A stretch of 64,000 bases of DNA from Debaryomyces hansenii CBS767. Taxonomy: Eukaryota; Ascomycota; Pichiomycetes; Serinales; Debaryomycetaceae. The notes beneath the pieces were generated by a model. That model was given only the letters and a program-made list of their open reading frames with translations, did not search any database and had not been told where the DNA came from. Positions 9,909 through 18,710 of this stretch are shown here, piece by piece. Location of the stretch: contig NC_006048.2 of the NCBI RefSeq assembly GCF_000006445.2, positions 1,364,001 through 1,428,000 of the forward strand, in the 5' to 3' direction. The translations under genes and the position numbers were made by a program. Numbering within the stretch: the stretch's first letter is position 1; every line of letters starts with the position of its first letter.

Positions 9909-10852
9909 TTATTCATCGTCATCACTAATGTCAATTACCCTCGGCCTTCTATGGATAATGTCATCTGTGTCATCGCTATCATCATCTAATGCATCATTAT
10001 GGAAATCTTCCAATGCTCTGTGTAAGTCTGCTTCGTAATCGTCGTTCATTGAACTTCCTATGCTCTGATTATCAAACCCTGTCCATTCGTCACCATGTAT
10101 TTCACGTACATCGTCGTCTGAAGAATCTCCACCCCTCAAATCAATAGATGGTATACCATTATCAATGAAACTATCCTCACTATCGTATTCTTCCCTACCA
10201 TTACCACCATAACGTGTTGTTTCTTCGTCATCCTCATCGTAGGCATCTCCATCGTCTGAATCGTAATATGAATCTTCTCTTGGTATACGAAACCTGGTAC
10301 CACAATGTAAGCAGACTGTACCATGTGCCTCCCAGTGGCAATTCCCGCATCTAGGTACGCCATCTGATCTATCTATTAACGTCAATGCTGATTTGAATGC
10401 ATCACCAAAAAGTGAATTTTGCTCAAAATCCTCCTGATATTCCTCAGTAGCTTCCTTTCTCTGACTTTTTATTCTATCTGCTTCATCCTTATCCTTTGAC
10501 ATCTCAATTATTAAATCTGATATATTTCTACTGATTTGCCGCAAAGGTACGTTTAGAATGGGCTTGTTCTCATTGATTTCTCGACAAGTAGGACAGTTCA
10601 TCTTTACGCCGAACCACGTATAGAGACATTTATAACAGCTAGAGTGGCCACATTGCATCATGAACGGCACATGCATAATTTCTTGACACACTGAACATTC
10701 TATCGTGGCGTGTATCTTAGCGATCAAAATACTCTTCAACTGGTCATCCTGTTAATGGTTAGTGAAAATTCGATATATTTGTGTTATAGTCTTTATGTCC
10801 CAATACATACCACTGGCGCCCACACTTGAAGGTTTTCCTCTATCTCTTCCAT
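9909..10852 (-). CDS. PSH1: RING-finger E3 ubiquitin ligase, Psh1-like, spliced
   Basis: Two exons: 10811-10852 (14 codons) and 9909-10748, separated by a 62-nt intron. The intron starts GTATGT, has a CACTAAC branch site and ends AACAG. The joined protein is 293 residues and reads MEEIEENLQVWAPVDDQLKS across the junction. A C3HC4 RING spans C32, C35, C47, H49, C52, C55, C66 and C69. A second CxxC...CxxC zinc pair (CGNC, CLHC) lies in the middle, and the C-terminal 120 residues are strongly acidic. Yeast Psh1 targets mislocalised centromeric histone H3 (Cse4) for degradation; the RING, zinc pair and acidic tail fit this family. The unspliced frame alone would start inside exon 2 and lose the N-terminus. 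Psh1 identity is probable; the RING itself is certain. Confidence 0.78.
10749..10810 (-). other. Intron of the PSH1-like gene (62 nt)
   Basis: On the minus strand it begins GTATGT, contains CACTAAC about 11 nt before the end, and closes with AACAG. It sits between complete codons (phase 0). The total length is close to the lower limit for yeast introns. Confidence 0.88.
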
Positions 10853-10950
10853 GTTTCGTGTCTACTTGATTAGCTTGTTCTTCTGCTGATCTAGTTCTTT
10901 TTACTATGTATTTGGTATTAAAAAATAGTTTATATACAGGAAATAGAGAT

Positions 10951-13518
10951 CTATATCTTTCGTTCATCTCTATCAGCTATCCACCTATTTAAAAATGTGA
11001 ACATTTGCTGAATTTCGTTCATAATATCTGTTCTATCCTTGGTAAGTCTTGCGTCTATATCACCAATAAGTCCTCTCAACGTTTTTAAAGCGGGAGCAAT
11101 TGTATACCGTGGAGGGGGTAATTTCATACCAAGTTTTGGAGCATTTTCTATCAATTCTCCGTTTGTTGCAACGTAACTGTAAGTCTTTTGTCGATGTTGT
11201 AAGTCATTTTGTTGTTCTTTTAGTTCCTCAATTTTTAATTTCTGCATCAACTTTTTCTCGATATAGCAACATTGGTTATAAATATACGGGCTTAACACGA
11301 TATCATCGATGGGAAACTGTTGAATAGTATCAATTATATTTGCATACTGATGGCATGCCATATAGTTACGCAATTGGATGTTAAGTTTAATCATATAAGA
11401 CCTGTCGTTCATTTCCTCCAATCTCATGCCATTTAAAACGGTATTCGCTTGTGAATGCATCCCATTGTTGAAGAAAATTCTTCCCAATAAAATTCTGCTA
11501 TTTGAATTCAAGTGGCCAATTCCATTTGTATAGTATTTGAAAAGCCTCGATTTAGTTGTGTCGACTTGGAGATCTATTATAGATAACTTTTGCTGTTTGG
11601 TAGCTGGAAGTCTTATAGTGTCTAATAACTCAAATAATTTACGCCTGTTTTCTGCATTCAGTCGTCTAAATGTGCTTTCTACTACGTTATAATCAGGTTT
11701 AACGCCCTTTCGCAAAATATCTCTGAACCCCTTTGTAACCCTAAAATTGACCTGTCCTGTAACAGGATCTGCTTTACCTCTCAAGTTCCTTGTCCATGAT
11801 ATCTTAGACCAATCACACGATTCATATTTCTTAGAATTTAATGTGTTCTTATGAATACCGTATGGAGTATATTGTGATTCAAGTTTGACAATTTTCATAG
11901 CTGACAAATAACGCTCCTTATCACAATCTTTGAAGGAAGTACTTCCTTTAATCCACAGATGAAACTTGTTAGTAAATTCGTCTGCATAATGAGGATAAGT
12001 ATTGACAAAACCATCAAACAAATCCCGTAAATATGTTTCATTAAATTCTAGATTCTTTGAAATAGCCTTCAAAAAGTTGAACAATTGTAAAAACTTTTCA
12101 TGTGTAGCATAATATTTACAAATTACACTGAAAAACTTTTCATCTAGCTCAACGCCTTCTTGCTGCATCTTATAAATCACAAATTTTATCATTTTCAAAT
12201 CTGAGTATTTACTAAACATGATCATAAAAGAATAGTAGAAATCCTTTAATTCTTGCTTATTATCATTCAACTCTCTCGAAATTTCATTAAATTGAACTAT
12301 GTCTTCTTTCAATACGTCCTTTTTGAAGTGGCTTGGGTCTCTTTGTATTATTTTATACCTCAAATTGATTTGCTTTATCAAGGTATGATTCGAGTATCCC
12401 AAAGAGGAGATTAAAATTTTTATGAGACCAATTTCTTCCTCAGTGCCATACTTGTAATATTCACCTAAAATTGTGGCCATTGTTTTAGGAGTTGGCTGAA
12501 TACAATTCTTAGATTTAATCCACGATTCAAGCACTGAGACTATATTTTCAAATAACGAATCAACCTTAATAAATTGGTGAATTACTACATCAAGAACTGA
12601 TGCGTCGAGAGGTTTCCCTAGACTTATTATATTCTGAAGTAATGTTTTGGAAAATTCAACTTCATAATTTAGTATAAACCCACTCATAATATAACTTATC
12701 ACTTTGGAGTCATAGTCTGATTGTTTTAGATAAACATAAACCAATTGTTGTAATGTATTGACATTATCCATGTGATAGCATAGCCAGATATAGTTCTCTT
12801 GAAACTTTTTATTATTAAACATTATCTTCTCGTATGATTGGCATATATCATATAGATGCGGAATTTTGTCATATATGAACCGGTAATATGAGGTATCCAA
12901 ATATAGTCCTGTGTTACGCTGATATCTTGGTAATTCTACTTCACATTCATTTGGTAGCACCTCTCGCTTCGGCTCGTTTTCAATTGCCATTTCAAATAGC
13001 TGATTTATTATTTCTGGTTCAACCACTTTGTCTTCTTCTTTATACAAGCGTAGCCTTTCCGCTATTGTTTTTATATTATGTTCTTCCATCAATTTAATAA
13101 TATCCTTGCCAATAGTACTTTTGTTCTGAGAATGGTGATCATCAACTGTCAATTCAGAAGGTATCTGGATATTACTGGATTGGTTAACGTACAAACTACT
13201 TGAGATTGTGCAATTATATTTATCTTCTTCACCATCCCTATATCGCCTTTCCCTTTCTTGTTTCTCTGCAATGTGGCTGAATATCTTGGACGGTATAGTT
13301 TTAGAAGTCTTCATCAACCAACTAGTGTATGACTGATCTAGCAACTGTGAATTGGTGCAGAATGGATGGTTTGTAGCTTTAAATGTCGGTCTTTTCCTTG
13401 GAGACTTGTAGTTCTTAATATTGAAATACAAGTTCCGACATGTATTGGCAAATGGTAACTGCCGTAACAGCATTAGGTTGGGTATTAAACGAATATGATA
13501 TAACTTAGTATTGAACAA
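10951..13518 (-). CDS. Large predicted mitochondrial protein, helical-repeat type, function unknown
   Basis: An 855-residue protein. The first 45 residues are basic and hydroxylated with few acidic residues (MFNTKLYHIRLIPNLMLLRQ...), suggesting a mitochondrial presequence. The body is a long series of amphipathic helices, for example around TLQQLVYVYLKQSDYDSKV and KFLQLFNFLKAISKNLEF, in the style of fungal PPR-like mitochondrial RNA factors. It has no catalytic motif I can name. Candidates are the yeast factors for mitochondrial mRNA stability, translation or rRNA processing, which diverge too fast to assign by eye. It is divergent from PEX8, and its stop lies 98 bp upstream of the PSH1 start. 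Confidence 0.6.
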   Translation of the reverse strand: MFNTKLYHIRLIPNLMLLRQLPFANTCRNLYFNIKNYKSPRKRPTFKATNHPFCTNSQLLDQSYTSWLMKTSKTIPSKIFSHIAEKQERERRYRDGEEDKYNCTISSSLYVNQSSNIQIPSELTVDDHHSQNKSTIGKDIIKLMEEHNIKTIAERLRLYKEEDKVVEPEIINQLFEMAIENEPKREVLPNECEVELPRYQRNTGLYLDTSYYRFIYDKIPHLYDICQSYEKIMFNNKKFQENYIWLCYHMDNVNTLQQLVYVYLKQSDYDSKVISYIMSGFILNYEVEFSKTLLQNIISLGKPLDASVLDVVIHQFIKVDSLFENIVSVLESWIKSKNCIQPTPKTMATILGEYYKYGTEEEIGLIKILISSLGYSNHTLIKQINLRYKIIQRDPSHFKKDVLKEDIVQFNEISRELNDNKQELKDFYYSFMIMFSKYSDLKMIKFVIYKMQQEGVELDEKFFSVICKYYATHEKFLQLFNFLKAISKNLEFNETYLRDLFDGFVNTYPHYADEFTNKFHLWIKGSTSFKDCDKERYLSAMKIVKLESQYTPYGIHKNTLNSKKYESCDWSKISWTRNLRGKADPVTGQVNFRVTKGFRDILRKGVKPDYNVVESTFRRLNAENRRKLFELLDTIRLPATKQQKLSIIDLQVDTTKSRLFKYYTNGIGHLNSNSRILLGRIFFNNGMHSQANTVLNGMRLEEMNDRSYMIKLNIQLRNYMACHQYANIIDTIQQFPIDDIVLSPYIYNQCCYIEKKLMQKLKIEELKEQQNDLQHRQKTYSYVATNGELIENAPKLGMKLPPPRYTIAPALKTLRGLIGDIDARLTKDRTDIMNEIQQMFTFLNRWIADRDERKI

Positions 13519-14317
13519 AGGAAACTAAACAAAAAACAAAACAACAAAAAAACAAATGAAATGCAAAATTAATCCAGAATTTAGATAATGCTATGAAGAC
13601 ACTTCGACCACGATATATCAATCTAATCTCTTATATGGCTTGATATACTAGCTACCTCTACTTGATCGTTCATTGCACGAAAAAAAATTATAGTCTGATT
13701 TGAAAAAATCACGTGTTAAGTTTCCCAGTTATTATTTACAATTGTCTTAACTGCCTCCTGTTATAAACTATACCTATTTCATGTTTATAACAAACATAAG
13801 GAGGAATGGTCTGCAAGGTTGGAAAGGCAATTGCTAAAATTTTTGAGTTCTCCCATTCCACTGGACCCACTCTGATACTCAAAAAGTGTTGTATTAGCTA
13901 TTGGAATATATAAAACAGATCTGGAATATATGTGTACCATCGAGTAGTTATATGACAGCTCATTTCGTTACCTCTGGAGCTAATTTAATGGTAAAAATTG
14001 ACAAGCTTGGAGATATAACTTCTATTATTCCCTTCATCTCAATTTTGCGCCCATTTGAGATAACAAATATTTGGGCGGTTAAACATCATGTGGAGAAAAC
14101 TTTGATCCAACTATACTGAGTAACTTAAATTGGAGATATTATATCATATGGTCCATACTTATTGGTTGAGTCCTCTAATCGTACTGGTGTTAATCATCTT
14201 GTGTGGTTCTGAACCACTTCAAGGTCCAAACTTTAAAGTGATAATAAGTTGAAACACTCCTTGTGGCGACCCATACGCAATAATGACCCAATTTCCCTTT
14301 ATGTTGACATTATTCTC

Positions 14318-14351
<34 letters not shown>

Positions 14352-14499
14352 TTTACTATCATTCTAGTTGTATTTAGGAAAGTGATAGTATGTATGGTCA
14401 CGTGTAAATGTTGATATGCCTCGGCCAACTACTCCAGATTCTTGAATAAGTGGTGATCTTGTAAACGATAGCATTGAAGGCTAAATTGGTATAATACAA
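13519..14499. other. Divergent promoter region upstream of PEX8
   Basis: About 980 bp lies between the divergent starts. It contains a (TA)16 microsatellite and an A-rich run near 13530-13560. An open frame at 13901-14119 (72 codons) starts at TTG and has no recognisable product. There are no RNA genes I can support. Confidence 0.45.
14319..14350. repeat. TA dinucleotide microsatellite, 16 units
   Basis: An uninterrupted alternating TA run of 32 bases lies about 150 bp upstream of the PEX8 start codon. Such tracts vary in length between strains and can affect nucleosome positioning. Confidence 0.95.
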
Positions 14500-16800
14500 A
14501 TGTCGAACGTGAATAGAGTAGGATATCAAGGAAACGCATTGATGAACGGAAGTTTTCAAAATTACCTGCAGCCTACTCCACAAGATTTGGATTTCTTGAT
14601 CAATGATTTGAGATTTCCTCTGCCGGATACTACCATTCACAAAACTTTGGGATATTTATACCACTATATCCCTTACGTTAAATATGAACATAACCTTAAA
14701 TTGGTTGTGGCTAGTTTTCTTAACAACCCTTTGTGTTTCGGTCAAGGGGGTGCTCCGTTTGAATCCAATTATATGATAATCGAGGTTTTCAAGTTAATTG
14801 CAGACAAGAAGTTAAAAATTTCGAAACCAACGTTATCAATTAAATCATGGTATACGATTATTTTAAAGGAAATTAGCAATTTTGCACTCTTCAATCCCCA
14901 AATGAATAGCTGGAAAGTATTGCCTATTATTAGTGGTCTATTGTTATCGAATGGTTTAAGAAATATGCTATATACTAAGGACTATCCACTTGAATATAGA
15001 TGGTTTTTCAAAGATTGGGATGAAAAGATTATGAAGTTATTCAAATACTGTTTGAAATACACACTTTCTGCGACACATTCAGACGATGTCATCAATTTAA
15101 CGTTGGTTAGTTTAGCAATAACATATCGTAAAGAAGAAAACATTGGAGATTATACGCTGAACATATCGAGCAATTTCATCATTTCGAGATTAATTCATTT
15201 GATATTCGGAAATTCAGATATATCTGCAGCAGTATACACCAAGTTCTTTTTTATAAGCCCAGATGATCCAAAAGCGGATGTAACAGTCCAGTCAGAAATA
15301 ATGCTGAAGCCTGTATTGAAACAATTAAACAAACTTGCATTTTTGTTAGAGAGTTATTTCAAGAAGCTACCTGTCCATGAGTCATCATATCCATTAATTT
15401 TGGATAGCTTGGATAAAATTCATATATTCAATAAAACATTGTGTTTCTCGACGCAAGCATCTTTGTTTAACCACAATCCCGTGCAATCTACAGATAGTGC
15501 TAATAGTTCCATTAACCAGCGATTTTGGTACTTGATGAAAACCCTTTTATTTGCAGAAGTTGTTGTTTATCAGGGTATTTTAACAAGGTTTTTAACTTCA
15601 ACTGCAGGTAATAATTTGACTTTTTTTTCGAAGATTTATACTTCAAGATCCTTCAATTCATTGGAATTAGAATATAAACACATCTCCTTGAAAATTTTGA
15701 ATAACCTATATTATATGAATCATATTTTGCACTCAATTGGACAAGGGGGCTTTGACAGTTATAATTTTGTCTATTATTTATCCTTAGAGTTTGCCTTGAA
15801 TAACGGTTCATCTACGTTTGAATTTGAAAACTTAACAAGGTTTTTAATAGGAGATTATCAAGAAGTCAATTTATTTCCAGAAGTCATCAACAATAACTAT
15901 GTGGTTCGTTGTAAAGTATTGTTTGTTTTAGGGTTATGGGAGAATTATTTGCAACAAGAAAAACAAAACCAAGCATTTATAAAACATGATATATTTTCTG
16001 TATGTCTTCATTTAGTTGATGATTCGATATTTGTCGATCCTGAATTGATAGAAGCAAGCCATTCGGTCCTTTTGATATGCTTCTCCAGCGAAAAAAATAG
16101 TACAACTATAAAAGAGTCTACCGAATATGTTCAGTTGCTCTTCAAACAATTCCCAAGATTATTATCATCAAGCCAACTAAGCATAGGGGTAGAAACAGTA
16201 GGAAAAAAGATCTTATCTTCTCCTGTTTCGTATAATGAAGGGTTATATGCCAATTCCGTGGACGAATTTTTAAACTTTCTATATTTTGCTTGTCTACATG
16301 CAAGATCTGGAATTCCCATAGACTCGCATGAAAGTACTAATGAAGTTGCGTTCACTTCGGCTCAACCTATATCGGAAATCGCTGCATCCTCTACCATGAG
16401 CCATTTAGATAAGAAAAAGAATGAAAATACTGACATCATCCGTGCCAATAAGATAAAGAAGCCGAAAGCTGTGGTCAATTTGAAATTACCGAAAAACAAG
16501 TCCTCCAATGATTATAAGTTTGAAAGAAGAATTAAGCCTGAAACAACCAGGGAAGCTTTGATTGTTTCCGCAATAAACTTAGTCCCTTACTTGCCATTAT
16601 CAGTATTTACGAAATGGTTGGATAAGATATGGAGTTTGATCGAAATGAGTAATACCCATGAAATGCCTTATTTGACATCAATGTTATGGAAGGTTCTTAG
16701 TGAAAATATGGACTTGAATAGATGTGAAATAGGTTTTAAATGGTGGTATGAATCAAAACGAGCTGCAGAGAACCTTGATGTTTGGTTATTGAAGCTTTAG
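14500..16800 (+). CDS. PEX8: Peroxisomal biogenesis factor 8 (intraperoxisomal peroxin)
   Basis: A 766-residue protein starting at ATG 14500. The N-terminal part (QNYLQPTPQDLDFLINDLRFPL ... LGYLYHYIPYVKYEHNLKL) and the C-terminal block (EMPYLTSMLWKVLSEN ... GFKWWYE) match my recollection of yeast Pex8. That peroxin sits on the matrix side of the peroxisomal membrane and links the docking and RING complexes during matrix-protein import. Pex8 proteins usually end in a PTS1 such as SKL or AKL; this one ends LKL, a weaker tripeptide. There are no clear transmembrane spans, as expected for a peripheral protein. A basic Lys-rich stretch lies at about residues 635-680. The assignment is by memory of conserved blocks, so moderately sure. 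Confidence 0.68.
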   Translation: MSNVNRVGYQGNALMNGSFQNYLQPTPQDLDFLINDLRFPLPDTTIHKTLGYLYHYIPYVKYEHNLKLVVASFLNNPLCFGQGGAPFESNYMIIEVFKLIADKKLKISKPTLSIKSWYTIILKEISNFALFNPQMNSWKVLPIISGLLLSNGLRNMLYTKDYPLEYRWFFKDWDEKIMKLFKYCLKYTLSATHSDDVINLTLVSLAITYRKEENIGDYTLNISSNFIISRLIHLIFGNSDISAAVYTKFFFISPDDPKADVTVQSEIMLKPVLKQLNKLAFLLESYFKKLPVHESSYPLILDSLDKIHIFNKTLCFSTQASLFNHNPVQSTDSANSSINQRFWYLMKTLLFAEVVVYQGILTRFLTSTAGNNLTFFSKIYTSRSFNSLELEYKHISLKILNNLYYMNHILHSIGQGGFDSYNFVYYLSLEFALNNGSSTFEFENLTRFLIGDYQEVNLFPEVINNNYVVRCKVLFVLGLWENYLQQEKQNQAFIKHDIFSVCLHLVDDSIFVDPELIEASHSVLLICFSSEKNSTTIKESTEYVQLLFKQFPRLLSSSQLSIGVETVGKKILSSPVSYNEGLYANSVDEFLNFLYFACLHARSGIPIDSHESTNEVAFTSAQPISEIAASSTMSHLDKKKNENTDIIRANKIKKPKAVVNLKLPKNKSSNDYKFERRIKPETTREALIVSAINLVPYLPLSVFTKWLDKIWSLIEMSNTHEMPYLTSMLWKVLSENMDLNRCEIGFKWWYESKRAAENLDVWLLKL

Positions 16801-16837
16801 TATCTATTTTTATATGCAGGCGATATGTACCTTTAAT

Positions 16838-16857
16838 AAATTTTTACATCTCATCGC
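16838..16857. promoter_or_regulatory. RRPE-like and PAC elements upstream of KRI1
   Basis: AAATTTTT at 16838-16845 and CTCATCGC (reverse of GCGATGAG) at 16850-16857 lie 54-73 bp before the KRI1 start. The pair is the known signature of ribosome-biogenesis genes in yeasts: Stb3 binds RRPE and Dot6/Tod6 bind PAC. Confidence 0.7.
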
Positions 16858-16910
16858 TATGGAACATGAAGAATACCTAAATAGAATATTAAAGTAGAAA
16901 TAACGTAATC

Positions 16911-18641
16911 ATGGCTAGAAAGAAGTCCGCTACAAAGAGAGCCAAGGAAGCGCTTGAGAATGATACCTCTGAAGCTACAACAACAATCGCAACGAAGGAA
17001 TCTCTTCCTGAGAAGAAGAAACAAATTCAAGAATCTTACGATGAAGAAGAATCATCCTCATCTGAAGAAGAAGATGAATACGGTAACTTAATCACTAATA
17101 ATGTCCAAGAAGGTATAAACAAAATATTGAGTACACTTAAAAGTGATCCAAAGAAGTTATTGGACCCTGAAGTAAAATTCTTTGAAGACCCGGACAACGA
17201 AAAGTCTGGTTCTCAAGCCAGGAAGAGTAAGGAAGCTCCAATTTATTTGAAGGATTATCATAGAATGAACTTATTATCAGGTAACTATAAAGATGATGAC
17301 GAAAATGATTTTGAAACTGTAGATGGCGAAAAGCCATTTGCAGTAACTCAAAGAGAAGAGAGAAATCAATTAATCTCTGATATTAAAAATCAGTTTGATA
17401 ATGACGATGAAAATGAAGATGATGATGATGATTTCTTAACTAAAAAAGAACATGTCAGATCTAGAAATTTTGATGGAGTCGAAACGAAGTTGCCAGATCC
17501 AGAAGTCAATCAAGATGGATTTTTAAGTGCTTTTATTGATAAACAAGCTTGGATTCCTAAAAAGAACGACAAGGTAATCGATTTGGATAAAATTGATAAT
17601 GAAGATGACGAACAGTTTGATCAGGCCGTGGAAGACTTTGAACGTGCCTATAACTTTAGATATGAGGATCCAAATTCCGCAGAAATTGTTTCGTATGCTC
17701 GTAATCAAGCCACTTTAAGAAGATCAGCAACCAATTCTCGTAAGAGACAAAGAGATAAGAAGAACGACGAAAGAGAGAAAGAAGAAGAAAAGAAACAAGA
17801 ATTATTGAAGAAGAAGAAAACAGCGAAATTGAATAAAGTTATGGACAGACTTGAAAAGATCAAACAAGCTGTTGGGGATGAAGTAGATGATGAGGTCATC
17901 AAAAAGGTATTTGGTGAATCCTTATTAGGTGATGATTTTGATGATGCGGATTGGGATAGCAAGATGGCAGAGATTTTCAATGAACAGTACTACAATGCTG
18001 AATTAAGTAAGCCTGAATGGGATGAGGATGATGAAATCATGTCAGATTTCAATAATCAGAAACAAAATGATGAAGATGGTAGTGACTATCAAGATAAAGA
18101 ATCGGTAGAAGAAGATAATGTAGAAGAGCCACCTTCAAAGAAATCCAAAAAGGAGAAGTTGAAGGATAAGAAGGCAGTTAAAAAAGAAAAAGAATCGTTA
18201 AAAGAAAAGGCACAGGAAATAGTTGAAGCTAATAAACTCAAAATCATTGATGAAGTTGAAGAGGAAAGAGGGCGCTCCAAAGACAACGACGAGGTCAAAT
18301 TCAAATACCGTGAAGTTTCTCCTGAGACATTTGGTTTAACAACAAGAGACATTTTATTGGCTGATGATAAGCAATTGAACAATTTTATTGGTCTCAAGAA
18401 ATTTGCTCCTTACAGGCCTAAAGAACTAAGATTGAAGGACAAAAGGAAATATACTAAAAAGAGGCATTTGCAAGACTGGAGAAAAGAGGTTTTCCACGAT
18501 AGGAGTGGCCCAAAGCTTCCTAAGGACAGTTCTGAGAATGAAATTTGGATTCCAATGGATGCAGCTGAAGCTGACATGCATCATAAACATAAAGTACATA
18601 AGAAAGATAAGAAAGATAAGAAAAGTAAGCATAAGAAATAA
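16911..18641 (+). CDS. KRI1: Nucleolar 40S ribosome biogenesis protein Kri1
   Basis: A 576-residue, highly charged protein. An acidic N-terminal tract (EEESSSSEEEDEYGNLIT) is followed by the Kri1 core (NKILSTLKSDPKKLLDPEVKFF). A Lys/Glu-rich coiled region lies at about residues 280-330. A conserved C-terminal domain (FKYREVSPETFGLTTRDILLADD, then FIGLKKFAPYRPKELR) ends in a Lys-rich tail suited to nucleolar retention. Kri1 associates with Krr1 and snR30 in early processing of the small subunit. The PAC/RRPE pair in its short promoter supports membership of the ribosome-biogenesis regulon. Its 3' end is 69 bp from the convergent sulfatase gene. Confidence 0.9.
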   Translation: MARKKSATKRAKEALENDTSEATTTIATKESLPEKKKQIQESYDEEESSSSEEEDEYGNLITNNVQEGINKILSTLKSDPKKLLDPEVKFFEDPDNEKSGSQARKSKEAPIYLKDYHRMNLLSGNYKDDDENDFETVDGEKPFAVTQREERNQLISDIKNQFDNDDENEDDDDDFLTKKEHVRSRNFDGVETKLPDPEVNQDGFLSAFIDKQAWIPKKNDKVIDLDKIDNEDDEQFDQAVEDFERAYNFRYEDPNSAEIVSYARNQATLRRSATNSRKRQRDKKNDEREKEEEKKQELLKKKKTAKLNKVMDRLEKIKQAVGDEVDDEVIKKVFGESLLGDDFDDADWDSKMAEIFNEQYYNAELSKPEWDEDDEIMSDFNNQKQNDEDGSDYQDKESVEEDNVEEPPSKKSKKEKLKDKKAVKKEKESLKEKAQEIVEANKLKIIDEVEEERGRSKDNDEVKFKYREVSPETFGLTTRDILLADDKQLNNFIGLKKFAPYRPKELRLKDKRKYTKKRHLQDWRKEVFHDRSGPKLPKDSSENEIWIPMDAAEADMHHKHKVHKKDKKDKKSKHKK

Positions 18642-18710
18642 ATTTTCTCGTAGTTTAGTTTTATAGACTTTAATACATATTTAGGAAGTTATATATTCTC
18701 TATGTTTCTA

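Noticed and set aside
10752..10967. 71-codon minus-strand ORF
   Set aside because: It contains PSH1 exon 1 in another frame and reads into the intron; splicing explains the region better.
13901..14119. 72-codon plus-strand ORF before PEX8
   Set aside because: It starts at TTG, has no recognisable content, and no splice signals join it to PEX8.
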